A stretch of 38,723 nt of DNA from Ignavibacteriota bacterium. GTDB lineage: Bacteria > Bacteroidota > Ignavibacteria > UBA10030. Both the position numbers and the translations under genes were made by a program. The first letter of the stretch is position 1. Each line of letters starts with the position of its first letter. Of the stretch, positions 1 through 8,563 are shown in pieces. The notes beneath the pieces are model-generated. The model was not told the origin of the DNA. It made no database searches and saw only the letters and a list, made by a program, of their open reading frames with translations. The stretch is taken from NCBI GenBank assembly GCA_003142575.1, contig PLMS01000031.1:56213-94935 (forward strand), given 5' to 3'.

Positions 1-899
1 ACCTCTGCTACGATTCTCTGCAAGGCTATTTGAGTGATCGATCGTATTTCGGAGCAATCGTTGGGAGATATGGAAACCGCATTGCCAAAGGCAGGTTTCA
101 ATTGCACGGACAGACATATCAAGTAACTGTGAATGATGGACAGAACCACATTCATGGAGGAATAATAGGATTTAACAAAAAGCTCTGGGAAGGAAAAATA
201 ATCGACAGCGGGAGTGAACCTTCTGTTGCATTAACATGCATCAGCCCGGATAAAGAAGAAGGCTATCCCGGAACAGTTATTCTCACAGTCACGTATACAC
301 TCACAGAAAAAAATGAATTACGCATTGAGTACAAAGGAACGACCGATCAAACGACCATACTCAATCCAACGCATCATTCCTATTTTAATTTATCTGGTTC
401 CTTTACGAATTCCATTCTTGATCATTTCCTGAGCATCGAATCTGATTTTATTACGACGGTAGATCAGGAGCTCATCCCTACTGGTGCGCATACCGGTGTG
501 AAAAATACACCGTTGGATTTTCGCCTTCCTCTTTCGGTTGGGTCGCGCATCAACGAGAACCATCGGCAGTTAGTGTTTGGAAACGGATACGATCATAATT
601 GGATTTTGCGAAATCATAATGGAAAGGTTCGCAAAGTTGCAGAACTTTACGAACGGCAAAGCGGACGCCTCATGTCTGTTTTCACCGACCAACCGGGTCT
701 TCAATTCTATTCCGGAAATTTTCTCGGCGGGACTGTGAGAGGGAACGATGGCTTTGTGTATAAAAATAGATCGGGCCTTTGCTTAGAAGCCCAATGCCCT
801 CCTGATTCCCCCAACAAACCTGAATTTCCTTCTGTTGTTTTGAAAGCAAACGATATATATAGACAAACGACAGTTTATCAATTCTCAACTAAACAATAA
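1..899 (+). CDS. galM: Aldose 1-epimerase (galactose mutarotase), 5'-truncated by window edge
   Basis: Frame 3 is open upstream of the listed TTG start and reads LCYDSLQGYLSDRSYFGAIVGRYGNRIAKGRF; also NPTHHSYFNLSG and GYDHNWIL motifs of aldose 1-epimerases. Confidence 0.93.
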   Translation, partial: LCYDSLQGYLSDRSYFGAIVGRYGNRIAKGRFQLHGQTYQVTVNDGQNHIHGGIIGFNKKLWEGKIIDSGSEPSVALTCISPDKEEGYPGTVILTVTYTLTEKNELRIEYKGTTDQTTILNPTHHSYFNLSGSFTNSILDHFLSIESDFITTVDQELIPTGAHTGVKNTPLDFRLPLSVGSRINENHRQLVFGNGYDHNWILRNHNGKVRKVAELYERQSGRLMSVFTDQPGLQFYSGNFLGGTVRGNDGFVYKNRSGLCLEAQCPPDSPNKPEFPSVVLKANDIYRQTTVYQFSTKQ

Positions 900-917
900 C
901 TGGAAAGGAACTCTCGC

Positions 918-2543
918 ATGGAAATTCTTGGAGTCATAGATTGGGTCGTTGTTGGGCTCTATTTTGTGCTTATCGGCGGCATTTCAGTATGGTCGATAAG
1001 ACAAAAGAAAGATTCTCCAACTGATTATTTCCTAGCCAATCGCAATCTCGGTTGGTTCGTTATTGGAGCATCTATTCTTGCATCCAATGTTGGTTCGGAA
1101 CATATCGTTGGACTCGCTGGTACAGGTGCCAAATCTGGACTCGTCATGGGACACTATGAGCTTCATTCATGGATAGTCCTTATGCTGGGATGGGTATTTG
1201 TTCCGTTCTATATGCGGAGCCAGGTATTTACTATGCCCGAATTCCTTGAACGACGATACAACGAGAAGACTCGCTGGCTGCTTTCTATTGTACAAATGCT
1301 GAGTTATGTAATCGCAAAGGTTTCTGTAACAATCTTTGCAGGCGCCGTTGTATTCGAATCGTTTTTGGGAGTAGATTTTTGGACGGGTGCCATAGTTCTC
1401 ATTGTCATTACCGGAATTTACACAATCTTTGGCGGGCTTCATGCAGTTATGTATACAGAAGCCCTGCAAGCAATTATTCTATTAGGTGGTTCCATCATTC
1501 TGACCATATCCGGCCTTATTCAAGTTGGCGGATGGGACAATCTTATGCACTCAGTAACATCCGATCATCTCAATATGTTCCGCCCGTTATCGGATCCGGA
1601 TTTTCCATGGTTAGGCATTCTCTTTGCTTCTCCCATCGTTGGTGTCTGGTATTGGTGTACAGACCAGCATATTGTGCAACGGTGCCTTGCAGGACGCAAT
1701 GAACAACAAGCACGGAGAGGAACAATTTTTGCTGCATACTTAAAACTACTTCCTTTTTTTATATTTTTGATTCCTGGATTGATAGCATATGCGTTAGTAA
1801 ACAGCGGCAAAATTCAACTTGCTGATTCCAACCAGGCATTTCCTACACTGGTAAAGACTTTACTACCCGTAGGATTACGCGGCATCCTCGCCGGCGGTAT
1901 TCTCGCAGCATTGATGAGTTCTCTTGCATCAGTATACAATGCATGCTCCACTCTGTTCACGTTGGACATTTATAAAAAGATCAAACCGAAAACAACTGAC
2001 AAAGAATTGGTCAAAGTAGGACGTATAACCACTGCTGTTGTCGTCGTTTTGGGAATGGTATGGATTCCGATGATGAAAGGAATTTCCCCCGTTCTATATC
2101 AATATCTGCAGAGTGTTCAATCATATCTTGCTCCGCCTATCGCATCCGTTTTTCTGCTTGGTGTGTTTTTCAAACGGATCAACGGTACAGGCGCTTTAAC
2201 CACGATGATTGTCGGATTCATCATCGGCATTCTTCGAATCTTTCTTGAACTTATCAAGAGTCACCTGAGTGGGTTCCTCTATGCATTTGCAACTATTAAC
2301 TTTCTTTATTTCTGTATTCTCCTTTTCGTTTTTTCTGTGTGTCTCTTAATCGCCGTAAGTCTTCTCACCGCCAAACCGTCTGAGATACAATTGAACGGAC
2401 TAACATACGCAACAACAGTTGCAGCAGATAAGGAAAAATCTCGCGCCAGCTGGAATACGACGGATCTTGTTCTCTCATTGATTATTCTCGTCTTCATCGT
2501 GGCTGTGTTTATTTATTTCTCACCGCTCGGTATCGCAGGCTAA
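918..2543 (+). CDS. Sodium:solute symporter (SSS/SGLT family)
   Basis: 541 aa multi-TM protein; DYFLANRNLGWFVIGASILASNVGSEHIVGLAGTGA and WYWCTDQHIVQRCLAGRN motifs; purine-rich RBS just upstream. Confidence 0.93.
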   Translation: MEILGVIDWVVVGLYFVLIGGISVWSIRQKKDSPTDYFLANRNLGWFVIGASILASNVGSEHIVGLAGTGAKSGLVMGHYELHSWIVLMLGWVFVPFYMRSQVFTMPEFLERRYNEKTRWLLSIVQMLSYVIAKVSVTIFAGAVVFESFLGVDFWTGAIVLIVITGIYTIFGGLHAVMYTEALQAIILLGGSIILTISGLIQVGGWDNLMHSVTSDHLNMFRPLSDPDFPWLGILFASPIVGVWYWCTDQHIVQRCLAGRNEQQARRGTIFAAYLKLLPFFIFLIPGLIAYALVNSGKIQLADSNQAFPTLVKTLLPVGLRGILAGGILAALMSSLASVYNACSTLFTLDIYKKIKPKTTDKELVKVGRITTAVVVVLGMVWIPMMKGISPVLYQYLQSVQSYLAPPIASVFLLGVFFKRINGTGALTTMIVGFIIGILRIFLELIKSHLSGFLYAFATINFLYFCILLFVFSVCLLIAVSLLTAKPSEIQLNGLTYATTVAADKEKSRASWNTTDLVLSLIILVFIVAVFIYFSPLGIAG

Positions 2544-2567
2544 TTGCAGAGCACTATTCTTCATGTC

Positions 2568-2610
2568 ATATCTGACCGAAGTTCATTCAACTTCGGTCAG
2601 ATATATTTTT
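2568..2610 (+). terminator. Rho-independent terminator
   Basis: Perfect 16-bp stem atatctgaccgaagtt / aacttcggtcagatat (2568-2583, 2589-2604), 5-nt loop cattc, followed by atattttt. Confidence 0.85.
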
Positions 2611-2633
2611 CGCACATTTAATCAATAAATATT

Positions 2634-5450
2634 ATGAAAAATAAAATCGCTTTATTTACATGTTGCTTCTTATTTTTTGTCAGCATCCAAATATCTTTCA
2701 GCACTAACACTATAAAGCGTATTCCCAACGGTATCCAGTTAGAATTCAGTGATCAACATGTGAAAGCACAGTTTTACGCTGGCAATATCGTTCGAATTAC
2801 CAAGTGGCTGCCTGAGACAACACCTGATTCGTCAAGCTTGGTAGTTATTCAAAAAGAATTTCCATCCATCGCCCTTGCCATAGACGAAAATGACACAGTC
2901 GTCACAGTGGGATCGGAGAAATTGAAACTCTTAATTTCTAAAACAGATGGTACAATCAAATTCTTCTCCGGTGATGGCAAAACACTCCTCAAGGAAAGTA
3001 AAAAGGCTTCCCTGACTCCTGTAGATACAAAAAAAGAAAAAGCCTACAGCATTAAGCAGCCATATCAACTGACTTCAGATGAAGGCATCTATGGTTTAGG
3101 TCAGCATCAATATGGTTATATGAATTACCGCGGGCGAACTGTCAAACTTGTACAAACCAACACCGATGCGGTTACTCCGTTTCTCATATCGACGATGAAT
3201 TACGGAATTTTGTGGGACAATTATTCTAAAACAATTTTCACTGATAACGAACAAGAAACTTCACTTTGGTCTGATGTCGCCAGCAGTCTGGATTACTATT
3301 TCATTTATGGAAAAAATATGGATAGCGTCATTGCCGGTTACAGAAATCTTACCGGCCAAGCGCCTCTGTATGGTAAGTGGGCATATGGATATTGGCAAAG
3401 CAAAGAGCATTATGAGAACAGAGATGAGTTGTTAAGTGTTGTGAATGAGTATCGCAAACGTCAAATTCCCATCGACAATATCGTTCAGGATTGGGATTAT
3501 TGGGATGGTGCACAAAATTGGGGGCAATTATTTTTCGATGAAAAGAAATACCCAAATCCGAAAGAGATGATTGATATAATTCATAAACAAAATTTTCACA
3601 TTATGATTTCAGTCTGGCCAGGATTAGGTCCGAACACACCGGTATATAAAGACATGCAGCAAAGGGGTTTTCTCTATCGTCCTGTCGGTTGGGCTGGTTT
3701 TCGGTATTATGATGCATACAATCCTGCTGCAAATGACTTATTTTGGCAGTACGCAGAAAAAGGATTGTTCTCCAAAGGGATTGACGCATGGTGGTTTGAT
3801 TCAACCGAACCAGACGTCATCAATGCTTTGACCAAAGAATCTACCGAGTACGAACTAAAAAGAATGGACAACAATTATTTGGGTTCTTTTGCTCGATATC
3901 TTAATCCGTATTCGCTTCGTATCACTGAGGACATGTACAAAAATCAACGGAAAGTCACAGATCAAAAACGTGTTTATATCCTCACACGGTCTACATTCGC
4001 CGGTCAGCAACGGGCTGCCGCAACAACATGGTCGGGTGATATTGGAGCTAACTGGAATGTATATAAGAACCAAATATCGGCGGGATTGAATCATTGCATG
4101 TCCGGTATTCCCTATTGGACATTTGATATCGGTGCGTTTGTCATCGGCAGCTATGAAGGCGTGTTCTCCAATGGCGGTAAAGACCCGGCTTATCAGGAAT
4201 TGTATACTCGAATGTTCCAGTTCGGATCCTTTTGTCCAATATTCCGATCTCACGGTTCTGAGACACCTCGTGAAATATGGCAATTCGGAGATTTTACTCC
4301 GACGCTGATAAAATTCGACAATCTTCGATACCGCTTGCTTCCGTATATTTATTCTTTAGCTCATCAAGTGACAGAGAACGGGTATACCATCATGCGCGGC
4401 TTGCCAATGGATTTTGGCAATGATAAAAAGACATTTTCCATCGACGATCAATTCATGTTTGGTCCGGCACTGATGGTATGCCCCGTCACCGAATACATGC
4501 TCCATCGTCCGCCTGAGCAGAGTATTCCGATTACGTCTGAACATTTTAGAACAAACGACGGCAAGAAAGGTCTGAATGCCAAATATTATAAAGACACACA
4601 ATACAAAAATCTGACACTCGAAAAAATTGATTCAACGATAAACATTTTCTGGTATTCTGGGCGTCCTGATTATGTGACTGATTCAACGTTATCCATCCGA
4701 TGGGAAGGGAAACTCGTACCAACACAAACAGGAAAACATCAATTTCATATAAAATGCTTCGGACCAAAACGAATCTTCCTGAACGGGAAACAACTCCCCT
4801 TCATATATCAAAGTGTTGAAGTGTATACTGACTTTGTAGAGTTGGAAGCCGGAAAAGAATATGACTTCGCATTGGAAACTGAGAATTATTCCAGCGGCGC
4901 ATTGCGAGTTTTACTCTACTGGAAAACTCCGGAGATTTTCGCAAAAGAGAAGACTATCGAGGAAAGACAACAAACACGAAATGTTTATTTACCTGCCGAT
5001 CATCAATGGTATGATTTCTGGACAGGTGAAACCTTTTCAGGCGGTCAAACCGTTACTTCTGCCGCACCTATAGATAAAATACCTCTGTTTATAAAAGCCG
5101 GTTCAATCATTTCGATGGGACCGTTCGTTCAGTATGCTGCAGAGAAACCTGCCGATCCAATCGAATTGCGCATTTACCCCGGCGCTGACGGCAGCTTCAC
5201 TCTTTACGAAGACGAAAACGATAATTATAATTATGAAAAAGGTATCTTCTCCACTATTTCTTTTTCCTGGAATAATACAACTCGGCAGTTGACCATCGGC
5301 AAGCGGCAAGGTTTATTTCCGGGAATGTTGGAAAAACGCAATTTTCAAGTTGTCCTCGTAGGAAAAGATAAAGGCAGCGGGATAGAAATTTCAAAGAGAC
5401 TAGATAAAGTAATCCAATATCAAGGTATAAAAAAGGTTATACAGTTTTAA
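2634..5450 (+). CDS. GH31 alpha-glycosidase (alpha-glucosidase/alpha-xylosidase type) with PA14-like domain
   Basis: DAWWFDSTEPD nucleophile motif, ILTRSTFAGQQRAAATTWSGDI acid/base motif; PA14-like segment GLNAKYYKDTQYKNL...VLLYWKTPE at about 4569-4932; N-terminal signal peptide. Confidence 0.92.
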   Translation: MKNKIALFTCCFLFFVSIQISFSTNTIKRIPNGIQLEFSDQHVKAQFYAGNIVRITKWLPETTPDSSSLVVIQKEFPSIALAIDENDTVVTVGSEKLKLLISKTDGTIKFFSGDGKTLLKESKKASLTPVDTKKEKAYSIKQPYQLTSDEGIYGLGQHQYGYMNYRGRTVKLVQTNTDAVTPFLISTMNYGILWDNYSKTIFTDNEQETSLWSDVASSLDYYFIYGKNMDSVIAGYRNLTGQAPLYGKWAYGYWQSKEHYENRDELLSVVNEYRKRQIPIDNIVQDWDYWDGAQNWGQLFFDEKKYPNPKEMIDIIHKQNFHIMISVWPGLGPNTPVYKDMQQRGFLYRPVGWAGFRYYDAYNPAANDLFWQYAEKGLFSKGIDAWWFDSTEPDVINALTKESTEYELKRMDNNYLGSFARYLNPYSLRITEDMYKNQRKVTDQKRVYILTRSTFAGQQRAAATTWSGDIGANWNVYKNQISAGLNHCMSGIPYWTFDIGAFVIGSYEGVFSNGGKDPAYQELYTRMFQFGSFCPIFRSHGSETPREIWQFGDFTPTLIKFDNLRYRLLPYIYSLAHQVTENGYTIMRGLPMDFGNDKKTFSIDDQFMFGPALMVCPVTEYMLHRPPEQSIPITSEHFRTNDGKKGLNAKYYKDTQYKNLTLEKIDSTINIFWYSGRPDYVTDSTLSIRWEGKLVPTQTGKHQFHIKCFGPKRIFLNGKQLPFIYQSVEVYTDFVELEAGKEYDFALETENYSSGALRVLLYWKTPEIFAKEKTIEERQQTRNVYLPADHQWYDFWTGETFSGGQTVTSAAPIDKIPLFIKAGSIISMGPFVQYAAEKPADPIELRIYPGADGSFTLYEDENDNYNYEKGIFSTISFSWNNTTRQLTIGKRQGLFPGMLEKRNFQVVLVGKDKGSGIEISKRLDKVIQYQGIKKVIQF

Positions 5451-5489
5451 AAATCTATTTTAAGACTCATCACTTTGAGGAAAACGCTT

Positions 5490-7196
5490 ATGACTAAGAG
5501 ATTCGTTGCAACATGTTTTTGTGTATTCATAATCATAATTCTCGGGTACGGACAAAACGCAGAAATAACCGGCAAGTGTGTTATTCCCGATGGTCCGGAA
5601 TGGACACGGCATGCTGTGTTTTACCAGATCTATCCACAGACATTTTACGATTCTAACGGAGATGGCATTGGAGATCTGAATGGTATCATTCAAAAATTGG
5701 ACTACGTTAAAAGCCTCGGCGTTAATGCAATATGGCTCAATCCGTTTTTTGATTCGCCCTTTCATGACGCCGGATACGATATCCGTGATTATTACAAAGT
5801 GGCGCCCCGATATGGAACCAATGAAGATGCGAAACGACTATTTCAAGAAGCCCATAAGCGCGGCTTAAAAGTGATCTTCGATTATGTCATCACCTATACC
5901 GCCATCGATCACCCATGGTTCATCGAGTCATGCAAACAAACACCAAACAAGTATTCGAACTGGTATGTGTGGAATGATAATGTTTGGAAAATGGAAGAAG
6001 GTGAATTTGCAAATCGATTTATCCAAGGATATGGACAACGAAACGGTAATTTCATGCGGAATTTCTACTGGTCGCAGCCGGCATTGAATTTTGGTTTTGG
6101 TCAACCTGATACGAATAAGAAATGGCAGCTTCCGACAAATCACCCCGATGTTCTGGCAATGCGCGAAGAATTAAAAAAGATCTTCTGCTACTGGATGGAT
6201 ATGGGAGCCGACGGCATACGCGCTGACATGGCAGGAGCACTTGTCAAAGGGACAGATGTAAACGGTGACACGAAAAAGTTTTGGAAAGAGATACGTCAGA
6301 TCGTCAAAGAAAAATATCCACAGGCGTTCATGGTTTCCGAATGGTCATATCCGAAAGATGCGCTTGATGGAAATTTCCATGCCGATTTCTTCCATTGGTT
6401 TGATGGCTACAATGATCTTACGCAAAAAGAAAGCTGGCGCATCCTGAATGGATATTCCGAAGGGCATAGTTATTTTGACAAGGAAGGCAAAGGGAACATT
6501 GCGTATTTCCTTTCGAAATACATGGAGCAATACAACGAAACAAAATCCAAAGGATATATTTTATTACCGCTCGGCAATCACGATAACGCACGATTGAACG
6601 TGAACCGCACCCCTGATGATCTGGAACAAATCATGGTTTTCGGAATAACTATGCCGGGGATTCCATTTATATATTATGGAAATGAAATTGGTATGCGTGA
6701 ATTGTACGACATGCCTCAAATCGAAGGCGCATATAAACCTCGCGCAGGTGCACGTACTCCTATGCAGTGGACATCGGGAATGAATCGTGGCTTTTCGACA
6801 ACCGACTTCTCCAAACTCTATCTTCCAGTTGATACCAGCAACGATGCGCCAAATGTTGAGACCGAGCAAAAAGATCCTACTTCACTACTGAACCGCGTGA
6901 AAAAGCTCATACAATTAAAGCTTGATGAACCGGCATTGGCTGCTTATGCTGAATTTATCCCACTCTATGCAAAAGAAAATACATACCCCTTTGTCTATGC
7001 TAGAGCCAACGGGAAAGATGTAATTTTGGTGATTCTCAATCCTGCTGAAAAAGCAGCAACAGCTGAGTTCCAAATGAATGTGCCCTACAAAAAGCTGCAA
7101 TTACTTGCCGGGAAAGAAATAATAATTACTAAGAAAGTGAAAACACTGAGTTTCAAGGTGCCCGGAACGACCTATGCGGTGTATAAGTTGAAGTAA
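5490..7196 (+). CDS. GH13 alpha-amylase-family protein, secreted
   Basis: VFYQIYPQTFYDSNGDGIGDLNGI, GADGIRADMAG (region II), FMVSEW (region III), LGNHDNAR (region IV). ATG at 5490 preceded by gagg is preferred over the listed TTG 5475. Region I is atypical (see findings). Confidence 0.9.
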   Translation: MTKRFVATCFCVFIIIILGYGQNAEITGKCVIPDGPEWTRHAVFYQIYPQTFYDSNGDGIGDLNGIIQKLDYVKSLGVNAIWLNPFFDSPFHDAGYDIRDYYKVAPRYGTNEDAKRLFQEAHKRGLKVIFDYVITYTAIDHPWFIESCKQTPNKYSNWYVWNDNVWKMEEGEFANRFIQGYGQRNGNFMRNFYWSQPALNFGFGQPDTNKKWQLPTNHPDVLAMREELKKIFCYWMDMGADGIRADMAGALVKGTDVNGDTKKFWKEIRQIVKEKYPQAFMVSEWSYPKDALDGNFHADFFHWFDGYNDLTQKESWRILNGYSEGHSYFDKEGKGNIAYFLSKYMEQYNETKSKGYILLPLGNHDNARLNVNRTPDDLEQIMVFGITMPGIPFIYYGNEIGMRELYDMPQIEGAYKPRAGARTPMQWTSGMNRGFSTTDFSKLYLPVDTSNDAPNVETEQKDPTSLLNRVKKLIQLKLDEPALAAYAEFIPLYAKENTYPFVYARANGKDVILVILNPAEKAATAEFQMNVPYKKLQLLAGKEIIITKKVKTLSFKVPGTTYAVYKLK

Positions 7197-7326
7197 ATGC
7201 AAAGAGGTAACATCAGAAATTTAAAACAAGCTGAATTTTCTTTTGTAGGGACGTTCCATGGAAAGTCCCTCTTGGAATAGATGGATCCCTTCTTCGAATA
7301 TCTCATTATTATTCTTTTTTATATCC

Positions 7327-8325
7327 TTAGCGATATACCGCTTCCTTCATTAACCATTTCTTCCAGTTGAGAGACCATTCCTCTAGGTTTTCTTTCGAAA
7401 CTCGTGTTAATATTCCGGCGGTTATCTTTTTTGGCGTACTGTCAGTGATAGTGATCTTATCCAAAAGAAGTTCTACAGAATGATATCCCCATAAAAAACA
7501 ATTTTGAGCAATGAGCACCTGCACATGCCCGCTCTTGAGATATTCTAATTCTTCCGGAAGAGCATCTGCAGCAACTATTTTTATCTGTCCCGGTTTCCAT
7601 TTAATAGCATCTTTCTCCCAGAGAGGCCAGCCACCGACAAATGCCCATCCCCCAATTTGAGGATGTGCTTTCTGCACACGCGCCACTACTTCAGCAGCCT
7701 TTTTTGGAATTTCCTCATGGTAACATACCCCGCTTTTCACAAGCTTCATGGAAGGATATTTTTTGAGCTCATCAAGAATAGCCTGAACTCTCTGTTTGAG
7801 ATTCGGTGCATCCTTATTTCCACCAAGAATTGCAATAACTCCTTTTTCATTCATTACTCGTGCAAGTTCCTGCATGATCATTCGACCAAATTCTATATTG
7901 TCAGATCCATAGTAAGCGAACCGCTTGCTCTCGGGCGCGTCAGAATCAAAACAAATAACTGGAATTCCATGATCAACAGCATTATCTATAGGCGAGGTAA
8001 GAACATGTTCATCGCTGCAAGCTACAGCAATTCCTGAAGCACCTGAACGTGCAAGTTGTTCTATTGCCCGGGCTTGTTCCTTTGGAGACTCTTCTTGTGG
8101 AGTCTGCCAATCAATTTTGACTTCTAAATTACGCTTTTCACCAATTTCCTTCGCCGCTACTCGAGCACCGGCGTATGCAGCTATAAATACAGGATTCGAT
8201 TGACTTTTGCCAATAAGTCCTATTGTGATATTTTTTTCATTTTTTTGTGCATAGCATGTAAGCATTACAATCAATGATATACTGAGGAATACAAAACAAT
8301 GGAATGAAATAGATTTGCTATTCAT
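7327..8325 (-). CDS. Periplasmic sugar-binding protein (RbsB-like, substrate-binding protein family)
   Basis: N-terminal signal sequence; NITIGLIGKSQSNPVFIAAYAGARVAAKE, IEQLARSGASGIAVACSD, GIPVICFDSDAPESKRFAYYGSDN typical of type I periplasmic binding proteins. Confidence 0.85.
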   Translation of the reverse strand: MNSKSISFHCFVFLSISLIVMLTCYAQKNEKNITIGLIGKSQSNPVFIAAYAGARVAAKEIGEKRNLEVKIDWQTPQEESPKEQARAIEQLARSGASGIAVACSDEHVLTSPIDNAVDHGIPVICFDSDAPESKRFAYYGSDNIEFGRMIMQELARVMNEKGVIAILGGNKDAPNLKQRVQAILDELKKYPSMKLVKSGVCYHEEIPKKAAEVVARVQKAHPQIGGWAFVGGWPLWEKDAIKWKPGQIKIVAADALPEELEYLKSGHVQVLIAQNCFLWGYHSVELLLDKITITDSTPKKITAGILTRVSKENLEEWSLNWKKWLMKEAVYR

Positions 8326-8563
8326 GGTTGATCCCTTTTTATTAGGTTCGATAGTTTTTTATTATGAATACATAACTCTATTTTTTTTCATGTAGGGACT
8401 GAGATAATTTATCACTTAATGATGGCAACAAGCTTACACCTGCTCTGTATTACAGAAATAATCCACACCAGATGAATAATGTGACAATATACAGATATTA
8501 TCCTAAATACATATTTATTCAATATAGTTTTTTTTACTGCCAACTCAAATTCTTCAAAGGCCT

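Noticed and set aside
1167-1469. Many 60-165 aa antisense/alternate-frame ORFs (for example 1167-1469 -, 3855-4283 -, 30816-31490 -, 33588-34085 -)
   Set aside because: They lie entirely inside well-supported CDSs, lack family motifs or RBS, and look like shadow ORFs.
5475-5489. TTG start of GH13 ORF in the track
   Set aside because: ATG at 5490 has a better-placed gagg RBS and starts a normal signal peptide.
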